This document shows positions 28,391 through 41,309 of a stretch of DNA of 64,000 nucleotides, in pieces; position 1 is the stretch's first letter; every line of letters starts with the position of its first letter. The stretch spans positions 1 to 64,000 of the forward strand of contig JAQISU010000070.1 in NCBI GenBank assembly GCA_029339505.1, in the 5' to 3' direction. Under the pieces are notes generated by a model, which saw only the letters and a program-made list of their open reading frames with translations, had not been told where the DNA came from and made no database searches. Source of the stretch: Unio delphinus. Taxonomy: Eukaryota; Mollusca; Bivalvia; Unionida; Unionidae. Both the position numbers and the translations under genes were made by a program.

Positions 28391-31345
28391 TCAACTCCCC
28401 TTATTGACATTGTCGCTTTGTCTCTTGATATATAACTTGAGCATGTTTGCATGGAATGTCTTTACATTACCGTCCATGTCAATTTTATAGTCCATGTCAC
28501 CTTTTACTTCTTTAACTTCATATGGACCTTTCCACTGGACTAATAACTTATTCGAACTAGTTGGAAGAAGCAATAGCACCTGATCTCCCACAAGAAATTT
28601 CCTATTACGCGCTCTGCGGTTGTAATACTTGGCATATCTGCGCCCCGATTTAATCAATTCGTCACGTGCCATCTGGCATGTACTCTCAAGTTTGTTTCTT
28701 AGATCTAACACGTACTGGTAAGTCGTTTTTATTTCCTCGTTCGCGACATCACCAGTCCATAGTTCGCGTAGTATCCGCATCGGGCCTCGAACTGTTCTAC
28801 CATACAACAGTTCAAAGGGTGAGAACCCTAAACTTTCCTGCGGTACTTCACGGTACGCGAACAGAACAGCGTTTAAATAACGGTCCCAGTCTTGCGGACG
28901 TTCCGCGCACATCTTTCGTAGCATGCTTTTCAGGGTACCATTAAACTTCTCTACCAGTCCATTGCACATCGGATGGTATGGGGTAGTGTTTAGCTGTTTG
29001 ATGGATAACAGCCTACTTATTTCACCCATGAGGTCAGAGGTGAATTGGGCACCACAATCAGTGAGGATTTCCTCTGGCACCCCTACCCTACTGAAGATAT
29101 CAACTAATGCTTCAGCTACCCTTTCCGTTTCAATAGTTGGTAACGCTACGGCTTCGGGGTATCTGGTTGCGTAATCAACCAGAGTAAGTATGTACCGATT
29201 CTTTCTTTCGGTAACCGGGTGTATTGGTCCTACAATATCTACTGCCACTCTTTTAAACGGTGTATCTATTAATGGCATTTGTCCTAAGGGCACCCTTGTG
29301 ACCCTTCCCTTACAAACGGTTTTCTGACATACGTCGCACGACCTACAGAACCGTGTGACATCGCCATTAACACCGGGCCAGTAGAATTCAGCGACTACCC
29401 TGCTAGTGGTCTTAGCCTTACCTAGGTGTCCTGCCATGCTTGACTCATGCGCCACCCTAAGTACTTGAGATCTATATCTCTGGGGTACGACCACTTGCCA
29501 ATACTTCTTACCCTCCCGAGCGCTAAACTCCCTATGAATTAATCCGTTCTTGCGTACGAATCTAGAGCTACCCCCACGCTTGCAATGTTTAATCGCGCCG
29601 GACGTGATTTTCTCAACAATTGTTCTGATGGACTCATCACGTTCTTGCTCTTGTTTGAAATCATCACGGGAAATTCCTGAGATCGATTCAGGGACTATTA
29701 ATTTATGAAACGCGGATTTCTCTCGCCGTGTTTGCGCTCGCGTTTCGACTGCCTGGGCCAAAGGTATTTTAAAATCGGCCATGGTTGGAAGACGGGAACC
29801 TTCAACATTACCGATCGTCAGATCGTAAATAGGATTGTCCATACAAAGGGCATCAACAGTTCCCGTTAAGAAAGGTGTTTTTACTGTGATCCTTGCTACG
29901 GGAATGCGACCCATCGTCTGATCAAGTAACATACATGGGGATTCCCACCCGAGCATTTGGTTATCCTGCACGAGACTACGTTTGATCACTACGCCCGTAC
30001 AACCAGTATCACGCAATACCAAGACTTCTCGACCGTTGACAAACCCTCTCGCGGTTGGTACGCGCGCTTCAGGAAATAAACACGTGCCAAGCGAATGAAT
30101 ACAAGGTTCTACCTGTACGATGTTATCAGTTATACCTTTACTTTGTATAGCCACTGCTACCTTATGTATAAGTGCCTTTCTTTTAGGACAGTCTTTTTGA
30201 ACATGACCCAATGCATTACACAAGAAACACCGCACACGCTGAAAAACTGGATTCCCAACTGACCTTTTTACCTCAGCTGATTTTACCGGCTCCCTAGGCA
30301 TTGGTCTTACAGACTGGTTTCCAGACTTAAAATCTTTTAAAACCACGTTCTGGGTTCCCCCATGAGCTTCGGCAAATAAATCGGCTTGCTTAGCCATATC
30401 TTTTACGTTTGTGAAGACTTTCTCCTTCAGAAATTGATCTAATTCTCGCCCAACTGTATTAAATAATTGATCTCTGAGCAAGAAATCAGTCAACCCTTCA
30501 AACGTTTTCACCGCTTTGCCGCATTCAATCCACCGCTCAAAATAGTTCGCAATTCTGACGGTGAACTGACCAAAGGTTTCTCCCTTATCGGGCTTGCTAT
30601 ACCTGAACTTTTTTCGAAAACCTTGTTCAGTGAGCTCGTACCTTTTGAGAAGTGCTTCCTTTAGGACGTCGTACTTAAACACATCGTCCCTAGGAAGTCG
30701 CGAGTATACATCCAGTGCTTTACCTTTTAATAAAGCACTCAGATGCAGCGCCCAGTCATTTTGACTCCACTTCTGGTTTTCGGCATACCGCTCAAACCGA
30801 TGAAGATAACTATCTATGTTATCTTTTTCATCGTCAAAGGGAGGTAATTTGGGGCCCCTTAATTTGCTAAAGGCAGAATCGTGTTCTCTTCCAGATGTCG
30901 CTAATTCTACCTTACGCTCATGATCCCGTTGTTTCGCTTTTTCATCTAACTCTATTCGCTTTTGCTCCGCTTCCATTTCCCATCCTATCCTATCCTTTTC
31001 CGCCTGCTTCTCTAATTCTATCTTTTCCCTCTCGGCCTGCTTCTCTAATTCTATCTTTTCCCTCTCGGCCTGCTTCTCTAATTCTATCTTTTCCCTCTCG
31101 AATTCTATCTTTTCCCTCTCAAAGGCCCATTTCCTATCTTCGGATTCCCTTTCTAATTCCCGTTTCCTTTCATCAGATTCCCTTTCTAATTCCCTTTTTC
31201 TTTCATCGGATTCCCTTTCTAATTCCCTTGACCTTACCCTTTCTTCCCTTTCCCGGGCTTGTTCTTCCTGAATAAATTTCCTTAGACTTTCACCTTCATA
31301 CCCAAATTCTTTGCCTAAGGCAACCAAGTCCTTAAGGGATGACAT
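28391..31345 (-). CDS. Gag-protease-integrase, unit 2
   Basis: Protein identical to unit 1 over its whole length (longer frame from 31411). Same stop, same RNase H stub downstream. Confidence 0.9.
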   Translation of the reverse strand: MSSLKDLVALGKEFGYEGESLRKFIQEEQAREREERVRSRELERESDERKRELERESDERKRELERESEDRKWAFEREKIEFEREKIELEKQAEREKIELEKQAEREKIELEKQAEKDRIGWEMEAEQKRIELDEKAKQRDHERKVELATSGREHDSAFSKLRGPKLPPFDDEKDNIDSYLHRFERYAENQKWSQNDWALHLSALLKGKALDVYSRLPRDDVFKYDVLKEALLKRYELTEQGFRKKFRYSKPDKGETFGQFTVRIANYFERWIECGKAVKTFEGLTDFLLRDQLFNTVGRELDQFLKEKVFTNVKDMAKQADLFAEAHGGTQNVVLKDFKSGNQSVRPMPREPVKSAEVKRSVGNPVFQRVRCFLCNALGHVQKDCPKRKALIHKVAVAIQSKGITDNIVQVEPCIHSLGTCLFPEARVPTARGFVNGREVLVLRDTGCTGVVIKRSLVQDNQMLGWESPCMLLDQTMGRIPVARITVKTPFLTGTVDALCMDNPIYDLTIGNVEGSRLPTMADFKIPLAQAVETRAQTRREKSAFHKLIVPESISGISRDDFKQEQERDESIRTIVEKITSGAIKHCKRGGSSRFVRKNGLIHREFSAREGKKYWQVVVPQRYRSQVLRVAHESSMAGHLGKAKTTSRVVAEFYWPGVNGDVTRFCRSCDVCQKTVCKGRVTRVPLGQMPLIDTPFKRVAVDIVGPIHPVTERKNRYILTLVDYATRYPEAVALPTIETERVAEALVDIFSRVGVPEEILTDCGAQFTSDLMGEISRLLSIKQLNTTPYHPMCNGLVEKFNGTLKSMLRKMCAERPQDWDRYLNAVLFAYREVPQESLGFSPFELLYGRTVRGPMRILRELWTGDVANEEIKTTYQYVLDLRNKLESTCQMARDELIKSGRRYAKYYNRRARNRKFLVGDQVLLLLPTSSNKLLVQWKGPYEVKEVKGDMDYKIDMDGNVKTFHANMLKLYIKRQSDNVNKGS

Positions 31346-31557
31346 GACAATTGTAATATGAATATAGATATATAACCAAACCAATATTTTAAACACGTTT
31401 ATACTGGACACACGGACCTAGGTAAACTAAACAAAATAAACTCCAACTAGAGTATTATCTTAACAGAAGGTCACGCTCGAATATAAACATTAAATGTATA
31501 CCTTCACAAAAATGATTGACAGTTCACTTAATCCAACGATCCCACTTCTGACACCAT

Positions 31558-33189
31558 TGTAACAGAATTGTTACCGAGAGGAGGGTGGATTAAATGAACA
31601 GTACAAACACAATTTGTGAAAGAAAATATAAATTTATGTAATAAATTATAAATGAAAAAAATACAGATGTAACAACACAATAATTCATGCACTCAACCCA
31701 CAATTAAACTCACAACCATTCACAATACATGAACAAATTAAATAACAATACAAAAGGAATCTCAGATGTAAAGGGATCTCTTGGATTATACACAGATCCA
31801 AGAATCCTTTACGAAAGTTAAATAAATGCAAGTATGATTTACGAAAAAAAATAAACACAAACGACAAACTATCTATCGCACGATGGATTGCGATAACTAG
31901 CACGATCATATACTTGTATTCAATCAAGTTGCTAGCTTTTATTGATATCTATGTGATCACTTGAAATATTATTGCGATCTGACATAAACATGCAAATACA
32001 ACAATGTATTAAATTATATCATAATTTCAATACACCTATGTGTCTCCCCTGTATAACCGCACGATTCAGCAACAGTTGAATCGTCTCCCAGTTTCCCCGA
32101 GAACCGAGGGTTGACCAATACTATTATCGGACGTTTCCCTACACGGATCCACCACAGTTATACGTTCAGACAGCATACAACATCTACCAGAACCAACGGT
32201 TCCTCACTACCCTAGATGTCGACCCGGACGTTTTACAACTCTAAGACAGCTCCGACACTCGGACTTCTAGCTTTCCGGATATTTACACGTTATACAGATG
32301 TTGACGAACAGACAGTTCGACACACAGACAGATACTTCAATTCCGTTTGCACAAATTAACGGCACAAGCACATTCAGATATTTATACAGAGATGTTCCAG
32401 AACAAACAATAGATGTCCCACAACAAATCAGACGATATCAAAGACGTTTATCAAAAGATGGTATCAGATGTGTTAACAGCTACGGTATCAACGATGTTAT
32501 TAGCAGCTACGGTATCAACGATGTTATTAGCAGCTACGGTATCAGATACATTGTAACAACTACGTTAGCAGCTACGGTATCAGAGACGGTATCAACAATG
32601 TTATTAGATGCGCTATCAGTGATGTACTTCTACGGTATCAACGACGGAATCAACGACGGAATCAACGACGGAATCAGCTATAATAAACAAAACCAGACTA
32701 ATAATAGTTGTCTCAAAAATAATCTAAGCCGTAGATTACGATATTGTATTTAAAGTCTAAAAGTGACTAGTAATTCCAAATATTCCACGTTTAATTGCAA
32801 TAAAAGCATCATTATACGAAATGATAATCTGAATAAAATTCACAATAAAACGAAATGTAAATTTAACACTCACCCCTTTGGCTGGAGATTTGCAAGACGA
32901 GGTTATCTATCCTTCGATTAGATATTTTGGTTCCCGTAAAAAATTATGATAAATAGTTCGCCTTATATACTCTCAATAGGTGAACATAAATCACATCGAG
33001 CTTGCCGTACACCACGTAAAACGAGTATTTCGGATTTCATGTAAATTACAAATTGGCACATGCAAATCGTTACACGCCACTTAATCACCCCAGGTAATGC
33101 GTGTACGACGAAATCAAGAAAATGGTGAGTTTCGTTTGCAATTCAAGTACAACAAAAATCAGTTCAAATTTTCGCCTAATTCTGTGACA
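31558..33189 (-). repeat. LTR 3
   Basis: 1632 bp; same TATCATAATT variant as LTR 2. Confidence 0.9.
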
Positions 33190-33372
33190 ATACCTCCCCC
33201 CTAAGAATAAAAATGTACACATTTTTAAAACTAACACAGAATAGAAGAAAAATAACTACTGATGATATCTTACAACATTTACACTGGTTATACTACAAAC
33301 TGGATTTTATTACTGGGCAAATTCATACAAATTTCCCATCATGCCCTACTCAAGTAGTCTGCGCCTATATTT

Positions 33373-36327
33373 TCAACTCCCCTTATTGACATTGTCGCTT
33401 TGTCTCTTGATATATAACTTGAGCATGTTTGCATGGAATGTCTTTACATTACCGTCCATGTCAATTTTATAGTCCATGTCACCTTTTACTTCTTTAACTT
33501 CATATGGACCTTTCCACTGGACTAATAACTTATTCGAACTAGTTGGAAGAAGCAATAGCACCTGATCTCCCACAAGAAATTTCCTATTACGCGCTCTGCG
33601 GTTGTAATACTTGGCATATCTGCGCCCCGATTTAATCAATTCGTCACGTGCCATCTGGCATGTACTCTCAAGTTTGTTTCTTAGATCTAACACGTACTGG
33701 TAAGTCGTTTTTATTTCCTCGTTCGCGACATCACCAGTCCATAGTTCGCGTAGTATCCGCATCGGGCCTCGAACTGTTCTACCATACAACAGTTCAAAGG
33801 GTGAGAACCCTAAACTTTCCTGCGGTACTTCACGGTACGCGAACAGAACAGCGTTTAAATAACGGTCCCAGTCTTGCGGACGTTCCGCGCACATCTTTCG
33901 TAGCATGCTTTTCAGGGTACCATTAAACTTCTCTACCAGTCCATTGCACATCGGATGGTATGGGGTAGTGTTTAGCTGTTTGATGGATAACAGCCTACTT
34001 ATTTCACCCATGAGGTCAGAGGTGAATTGGGCACCACAATCAGTGAGGATTTCCTCTGGCACCCCTACCCTACTGAAGATATCAACTAATGCTTCAGCTA
34101 CCCTTTCCGTTTCAATAGTTGGTAACGCTACGGCTTCGGGGTATCTGGTTGCGTAATCAACCAGAGTAAGTATGTACCGATTCTTTCTTTCGGTAACCGG
34201 GTGTATTGGTCCTACAATATCTACTGCCACTCTTTTAAACGGTGTATCTATTAATGGCATTTGTCCTAAGGGCACCCTTGTGACCCTTCCCTTACAAACG
34301 GTTTTCTGACATACGTCGCACGACCTACAGAACCGTGTGACATCGCCATTAACACCGGGCCAGTAGAATTCAGCGACTACCCTGCTAGTGGTCTTAGCCT
34401 TACCTAGGTGTCCTGCCATGCTTGACTCATGCGCCACCCTAAGTACTTGAGATCTATATCTCTGGGGTACGACCACTTGCCAATACTTCTTACCCTCCCG
34501 AGCGCTAAACTCCCTATGAATTAATCCGTTCTTGCGTACGAATCTAGAGCTACCCCCACGCTTGCAATGTTTAATCGCGCCGGACGTGATTTTCTCAACA
34601 ATTGTTCTGATGGACTCATCACGTTCTTGCTCTTGTTTGAAATCATCACGGGAAATTCCTGAGATCGATTCAGGGACTATTAATTTATGAAACGCGGATT
34701 TCTCTCGCCGTGTTTGCGCTCGCGTTTCGACTGCCTGGGCCAAAGGTATTTTAAAATCGGCCATGGTTGGAAGACGGGAACCTTCAACATTACCGATCGT
34801 CAGATCGTAAATAGGATTGTCCATACAAAGGGCATCAACAGTTCCCGTTAAGAAAGGTGTTTTTACTGTGATCCTTGCTACGGGAATGCGACCCATCGTC
34901 TGATCAAGTAACATACATGGGGATTCCCACCCGAGCATTTGGTTATCCTGCACGAGACTACGTTTGATCACTACGCCCGTACAACCAGTATCACGCAATA
35001 CCAAGACTTCTCGACCGTTGACAAACCCTCTCGCGGTTGGTACGCGCGCTTCAGGAAATAAACACGTGCCAAGCGAATGAATACAAGGTTCTACCTGTAC
35101 GATGTTATCAGTTATACCTTTACTTTGTATAGCCACTGCTACCTTATGTATAAGTGCCTTTCTTTTAGGACAGTCTTTTTGAACATGACCCAATGCATTA
35201 CACAAGAAACACCGCACACGCTGAAAAACTGGATTCCCAACTGACCTTTTTACCTCAGCTGATTTTACCGGCTCCCTAGGCATAGGTCTTACAGACTGGT
35301 TTCCAGACTTAAAATCTTTTAAAACCACGTTCTGGGTTCCCCCATGAGCTTCGGCAAATAAATCGGCTTGCTTAGCCATATCTTTTACGTTTGTGAAGAC
35401 TTTCTCCTTCAGAAATTGATCTAATTCTCGCCCAACTGTATTAAATAATTGATCTCTGAGCAAAAAATCAGTCAACCCTCCAAACGTTTTCACCGCTTTG
35501 CCGCATTCAATCCACCGCTCAAAATAGTTCGCAATTCTGACGGTGAACTGACCAAAGGTTTCTCCCTTATCGGGCTTGCTATACCTGAACTTTTTTCGAA
35601 AACCTTGTTCAGTGAGCTCGTACCTTTTGAGAAGTGCTTCCTTTAGGACGTCGTACTTAAACACATCGTCCCTAGGAAGTCGCGAGTATACATCCAGTGC
35701 TTTACCTTTTAATAAAGCACTCAGATGCAGCGCCCAGTCATTTTGACTCCACTTCTGGTTTTCGGCATACCGCTCAAACCGATGAAGATAACTATCTATG
35801 TTATCTTTTTCATCGTCAAAGGGAGGTAATTTGGGGCCCCTTAATTTGCCAAAGGCAGAATCGTGTTCTCTTCCAGATGTCGCTAATTCTACCTTACGCT
35901 CATGATCCCGTTGTTTCGCTTTTTCATCTAACTCTATTCGCTTTTGCTCCGCTTCCATTTCCCATCCTATCCTATCCTTTTCCGCCTGCTTCTCTAATTC
36001 TATCTTTTCCCTCTCGGCCTGCTTCTCTAATTCTATCTTTTCCCTCTCGGCCTGCTTCTCTAATTCTATCTTTTCCCTCTCGAATTCTATCTTTTCCCTC
36101 TCAAAGGCCCATTTCCTATCTTCGGATTCCCTTTCTAATTCCCGTTTCCTTTCATCAGATTCCCTTTCTAATTCCCTTTTTCTTTCATCGGATTCCCTTT
36201 CTAATTCCCTTGACCTTACCCTTTCTTCCCTTTCCCGGGCTTGTTCTTCCTGAATAAATTTCCTTAGACTTTCACCTTCATACCCAAATTCTTTGCCTAA
36301 GGCAACCAAGTCCTTAAGGGATGACAT
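33373..36327 (-). CDS. Gag-protease-integrase, unit 3 (two missense changes)
   Basis: Intact frame (longer frame from 36393). Differs from units 1 and 2 by S182G (AFGKL) at the coiled-coil/capsid boundary and E305G (KTFGGL) in the capsid region. It shares a silent change in the Met-Pro-Arg-Glu-Pro region with units 4 and 5. Confidence 0.9.
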   Translation of the reverse strand: MSSLKDLVALGKEFGYEGESLRKFIQEEQAREREERVRSRELERESDERKRELERESDERKRELERESEDRKWAFEREKIEFEREKIELEKQAEREKIELEKQAEREKIELEKQAEKDRIGWEMEAEQKRIELDEKAKQRDHERKVELATSGREHDSAFGKLRGPKLPPFDDEKDNIDSYLHRFERYAENQKWSQNDWALHLSALLKGKALDVYSRLPRDDVFKYDVLKEALLKRYELTEQGFRKKFRYSKPDKGETFGQFTVRIANYFERWIECGKAVKTFGGLTDFLLRDQLFNTVGRELDQFLKEKVFTNVKDMAKQADLFAEAHGGTQNVVLKDFKSGNQSVRPMPREPVKSAEVKRSVGNPVFQRVRCFLCNALGHVQKDCPKRKALIHKVAVAIQSKGITDNIVQVEPCIHSLGTCLFPEARVPTARGFVNGREVLVLRDTGCTGVVIKRSLVQDNQMLGWESPCMLLDQTMGRIPVARITVKTPFLTGTVDALCMDNPIYDLTIGNVEGSRLPTMADFKIPLAQAVETRAQTRREKSAFHKLIVPESISGISRDDFKQEQERDESIRTIVEKITSGAIKHCKRGGSSRFVRKNGLIHREFSAREGKKYWQVVVPQRYRSQVLRVAHESSMAGHLGKAKTTSRVVAEFYWPGVNGDVTRFCRSCDVCQKTVCKGRVTRVPLGQMPLIDTPFKRVAVDIVGPIHPVTERKNRYILTLVDYATRYPEAVALPTIETERVAEALVDIFSRVGVPEEILTDCGAQFTSDLMGEISRLLSIKQLNTTPYHPMCNGLVEKFNGTLKSMLRKMCAERPQDWDRYLNAVLFAYREVPQESLGFSPFELLYGRTVRGPMRILRELWTGDVANEEIKTTYQYVLDLRNKLESTCQMARDELIKSGRRYAKYYNRRARNRKFLVGDQVLLLLPTSSNKLLVQWKGPYEVKEVKGDMDYKIDMDGNVKTFHANMLKLYIKRQSDNVNKGS

Positions 36328-36539
36328 GACAATTGTAATATGAATATAGATATATAACCAAACCAATATTTTAAACACGTTTATACTGGACACACGGACC
36401 TAGGTAAACTAAACAAAATAAACTCCAACTAGAGTATTATCTTAACAGAAGGTCACGCTCGAATATAAACATTAAATGTATACCTTCACAAAAATGATTG
36501 ACAGTTCACTTAATCCAACGATCCCACTTCTGACACCAT

Positions 36540-38171
36540 TGTAACAGAATTGTTACCGAGAGGAGGGTGGATTAAATGAACAGTACAAACACAATTTGTG
36601 AAAGAAAATATAAATTTATGTAATAAATTATAAATGAAAAAAATACAGATGTAACAACACAATAATTCATGCACTCAACCCACAATTAAACTCACAACCA
36701 TTCACAATACATGAACAAATTAAATAACAATACAAAAGGAATCTCAGATGTAAAGGGATCTCTTGGATTATACACAGATCCAAGAATCCTTTACGAAAGT
36801 TAAATAAATGCAAGTATGATTTACGAAAAAAAATAAACACAAACGACAAACTATCTATCGCACGATGGATTGCGATAACTAGCACGATCATATACTTGTA
36901 TTCAATCAAGTTGCTAGCTTTTATTGATATCTATGTGATCACTTGAAATATTATTGCGATCTGACATAAACATGCAAATACAACAATGTATTAAATTATA
37001 TCACAATTTCAATACACCTATGTGTCTCCCCTGTATAACCGCACGATTCAGCAACAGTTGAATCGTCTCCCAGTTTCCCCGAGAACCGAGGGTTGACCAA
37101 TACTATTATCGGACGTTTCCCTACACGGATCCACCACAGTTATACGTTCAGACAGCATACAACATCTACCAGAACCAACGGTTCCTCACTACCCTAGATG
37201 TCGACCCGGACGTTTTACAACTCTAAGACAGCTCCGACACTCGGACTTCTAGCTTTCCGGATATTTACACGTTATACAGATGTTGACGAACAGACAGTTC
37301 GACACACAGACAGATACTTCAATTCCGTTTGCACAAATTAACGGCACAAGCACATTCAGATATTTATACAGAGATGTTCCAGAACAAACAATAGATGTCC
37401 CACAACAAATCAGACGATATCAAAGACGTTTATCAAAAGATGGTATCAGATGTGTTAACAGCTACGGTATCAACGATGTTATTAGCAGCTACGGTATCAA
37501 CGATGTTATTAGCAGCTACGGTATCAGATACATTGTAACAACTACGTTAGCAGCTACGGTATCAGAGACGGTATCAACAATGTTATTAGATGCGCTATCA
37601 GTGATGTACTTCTACGGTATCAACGACGGAATCAACGACGGAATCAACGACGGAATCAGCTATAATAAACAAAACCAGACTAATAATAGTTGTCTCAAAA
37701 ATAATCTAAGCCGTAGATTACGATATTGTATTTAAAGTCTAAAAGTGACTAGTAATTCCAAATATTCCACGTTTAATTGCAATAAAAGCATCATTATACG
37801 AAATGATAATCTGAATAAAATTCACAATAAAACGAAATGTAAATTTAACACTCACCCCTTTGGCTGGAGATTTGCAAGACGAGGTTATCTATCCTTCGAT
37901 TAGATATTTTGGTTCCCGTAAAAAATTATGATAAATAGTTCGCCTTATATACTCTCAATAGGTGAACATAAATCACATCGAGCTTGCCGTACACCACGTA
38001 AAACGAGTATTTCGGATTTCATGTAAATTACAAATTGGCACATGCAAATCGTTACACGCCACTTAATCACCCCAGGTAATGCGTGTACGACGAAATCAAG
38101 AAAATGGTGAGTTTCGTTTGCAATTCAAGTACAACAAAAATCAGTTCAAATTTTCGCCTAATTCTGTGACA
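36540..38171 (-). repeat. LTR 4
   Basis: 1632 bp; TATCACAATT variant. Confidence 0.9.
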
Positions 38172-38354
38172 ATACCTCCCCCCTAAGAATAAAAATGTAC
38201 ACATTTTTAAAACTAACACAGAATAGAAGAAAAATAACTACTGATGATATCTTACAACATTTACACTGGTTATACTACAAACTGGATTTTATTACTGGGC
38301 AAATTCATACAAATTTCCCATCATGCCCTACTCAAGTAGTCTGCGCCTATATTT

Positions 38355-41309
38355 TCAACTCCCCTTATTGACATTGTCGCTTTGTCTCTTGATATATAAC
38401 TTGAGCATGTTTGCATGGAATGTCTTTACATTACCGTCCATGTCAATTTTATAGTCCATGTCACCTTTTACTTCTTTAACTTCATATGGACCTTTCCACT
38501 GGACTAATAACTTATTCGAACTAGTTGGAAGAAGCAATAGCACCTGATCTCCCACAAGAAATTTCCTATTACGCGCTCTGCGGTTGTAATACTTGGCATA
38601 TCTGCGCCCCGATTTAATCAATTCGTCACGTGCCATCTGGCATGTACTCTCAAGTTTGTTTCTTAGATCTAACACGTACTGGTAAGTCGTTTTTATTTCC
38701 TCGTTCGCGACATCACCAGTCCATAGTTCGCGTAGTATCCGCATCGGGCCTCGAACTGTTCTACCATACAACAGTTCAAAGGGTGAGAACCCTAAACTTT
38801 CCTGCGGTACTTCACGGTACGCGAACAGAACAGCGTTTAAATAACGGTCCCAGTCTTGCGGACGTTCCGCGCACATCTTTCGTAGCATGCTTTTCAGGGT
38901 ACCATTAAACTTCTCTACCAGTCCATTGCACATCGGATGGTATGGGGTAGTGTTTAGCTGTTTGATGGATAACAGCCTACTTATTTCACCCATGAGGTCA
39001 GAGGTGAATTGGGCACCACAATCAGTGAGGATTTCCTCTGGCACCCCTACCCTACTGAAGATATCAACTAATGCTTCAGCTACCCTTTCCGTTTCAATAG
39101 TTGGTAACGCTACGGCTTCGGGGTATCTGGTTGCGTAATCAACCAGAGTAAGTATGTACCGATTCTTTCTTTCGGTAACCGGGTGTATTGGTCCTACAAT
39201 ATCTACTGCCACTCTTTTAAACGGTGTATCTATTAATGGCATTTGTCCTAAGGGCACCCTTGTGACCCTTCCCTTACAAACGGTTTTCTGACATACGTCG
39301 CACGACCTACAGAACCGTGTGACATCGCCATTAACACCGGGCCAGTAGAATTCAGCGACTACCCTGCTAGTGGTCTTAGCCTTACCTAGGTGTCCTGCCA
39401 TGCTTGACTCATGCGCCACCCTAAGTACTTGAGATCTATATCTCTGGGGTACGACCACTTGCCAATACTTCTTACCCTCCCGAGCGCTAAACTCCCTATG
39501 AATTAATCCGTTCTTGCGTACGAATCTAGAGCTACCCCCACGCTTGCAATGTTTAATCGCGCCGGACGTGATTTTCTCAACAATTGTTCTGATGGACTCA
39601 TCACGTTCTTGCTCTTGTTTGAAATCATCACGGGAAATTCCTGAGATCGATTCAGGGACTATTAATTTATGAAACGCGGATTTCTCTCGCCGTGTTTGCG
39701 CTCGCGTTTCGACTGCCTGGGCCAAAGGTATTTTAAAATCGGCCATGGTTGGAAGACGGGAACCTTCAACATTACCGATCGTCAGATCGTAAATAGGATT
39801 GTCCATACAAAGGGCATCAACAGTTCCCGTTAAGAAAGGTGTTTTTACTGTGATCCTTGCTACGGGAATGCGACCCATCGTCTGATCAAGTAACATACAT
39901 GGGGATTCCCACCCGAGCATTTGGTTATCCTGCACGAGACTACGTTTGATCACTACGCCCGTACAACCAGTATCACGCAATACCAAGACTTCTCGACCGT
40001 TGACAAACCCTCTCGCGGTTGGTACGCGCGCTTCAGGAAATAAACACGTGCCAAGCGAATGAATACAAGGTTCTACCTGTACGATGTTATCAGTTATACC
40101 TTTACTTTGTATAGCCACTGCTACCTTATGTATAAGTGCCTTTCTTTTAGGACAGTCTTTTTGAACATGACCCAATGCATTACACAAGAAACACCGCACA
40201 CGCTGAAAAACTGGATTCCCAACTGACCTTTTTACCTCAGCTGATTTTACCGGCTCCCTAGGCATAGGTCTTACAGACTGGTTTCCAGACTTAAAATCTT
40301 TTAAAACCACGTTCTGGGTTCCCCCATGAGCTTCGGCAAATAAATCGGCTTGCTTAGCCATATCTTTTACGTTTGTGAAGACTTTCTCCTTCAGAAATTG
40401 ATCTAATTCTCGCCCAACTGTATTAAATAATTGATCTCTGAGCAAGAAATCAGTCAACCCTTCAAACGTTTTTACCGCTTTGCCGCATTCAATCCACCGC
40501 TCAAAATAGTTCGCAATTCTGACGGTGAACTGACCAAAGGTTTCTCCCTTATCGGGCTTGCTATACCTGAACTTTTTTCGAAAACCTTGTTCAGTGAGCT
40601 CGTACCTTTTGAGAAGTGCTTCCTTTAGGACGTCGTACTTAAACACATCGTCCCTAGGAAGTCGCGAGTATACATCCAGTGCTTTACCTTTTAATAAAGC
40701 ACTCAGATGCAGCGCCCAGTCATTTTGACTCCACTTCTGGTTTTCGGCATACCGCTCAAACCGATGAAGATAACTATCTATGTTATCTTTTTCATCGTCA
40801 AAGGGAGGTAATTTGGGGCCCCTTAATTTGCTAAAGGCAGAATCGTGTTCTCTTCCAGATGTCGCTAATTCTACCTTACGCTCATGATCCCGTTGTTTCG
40901 CTTTTTCATCTAACTCTATTCGCTTTTGCTCCGCTTCCATTTCCCATCCTATCCTATCCTTTTCCGCCTGCTTCTCTAATTCTATCTTTTCCCTCTCGGC
41001 CTGCTTCTCTAATTCTATCTTTTCCCTCTCGGCCTGCTTCTCTAATTCTATCTTTTCCCTCTCGAATTCTATCTTTTCCCTCTCAAAGGCCCATTTCCTA
41101 TCTTCGGATTCCCTTTCTAATTCCCGTTTCCTTTCATCAGATTCCCTTTCTAATTCCCTTTTTCTTTCATCGGATTCCCTTTCTAATTCCCTTGACCTTA
41201 CCCTTTCTTCCCTTTCCCGGGCTTGTTCTTCCTGAATAAATTTCCTTAGACTTTCACCTTCATACCCAAATTCTTTGCCTAAGGCAACCAAGTCCTTAAG
41301 GGATGACAT
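38355..41309 (-). CDS. Gag-protease-integrase, unit 4
   Basis: Intact; protein as unit 1 (longer frame from 41375). It shares a silent change in the GKAVKTFEG region (plus-strand GTTTTTACC) with unit 5 only. Confidence 0.9.
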   Translation of the reverse strand: MSSLKDLVALGKEFGYEGESLRKFIQEEQAREREERVRSRELERESDERKRELERESDERKRELERESEDRKWAFEREKIEFEREKIELEKQAEREKIELEKQAEREKIELEKQAEKDRIGWEMEAEQKRIELDEKAKQRDHERKVELATSGREHDSAFSKLRGPKLPPFDDEKDNIDSYLHRFERYAENQKWSQNDWALHLSALLKGKALDVYSRLPRDDVFKYDVLKEALLKRYELTEQGFRKKFRYSKPDKGETFGQFTVRIANYFERWIECGKAVKTFEGLTDFLLRDQLFNTVGRELDQFLKEKVFTNVKDMAKQADLFAEAHGGTQNVVLKDFKSGNQSVRPMPREPVKSAEVKRSVGNPVFQRVRCFLCNALGHVQKDCPKRKALIHKVAVAIQSKGITDNIVQVEPCIHSLGTCLFPEARVPTARGFVNGREVLVLRDTGCTGVVIKRSLVQDNQMLGWESPCMLLDQTMGRIPVARITVKTPFLTGTVDALCMDNPIYDLTIGNVEGSRLPTMADFKIPLAQAVETRAQTRREKSAFHKLIVPESISGISRDDFKQEQERDESIRTIVEKITSGAIKHCKRGGSSRFVRKNGLIHREFSAREGKKYWQVVVPQRYRSQVLRVAHESSMAGHLGKAKTTSRVVAEFYWPGVNGDVTRFCRSCDVCQKTVCKGRVTRVPLGQMPLIDTPFKRVAVDIVGPIHPVTERKNRYILTLVDYATRYPEAVALPTIETERVAEALVDIFSRVGVPEEILTDCGAQFTSDLMGEISRLLSIKQLNTTPYHPMCNGLVEKFNGTLKSMLRKMCAERPQDWDRYLNAVLFAYREVPQESLGFSPFELLYGRTVRGPMRILRELWTGDVANEEIKTTYQYVLDLRNKLESTCQMARDELIKSGRRYAKYYNRRARNRKFLVGDQVLLLLPTSSNKLLVQWKGPYEVKEVKGDMDYKIDMDGNVKTFHANMLKLYIKRQSDNVNKGS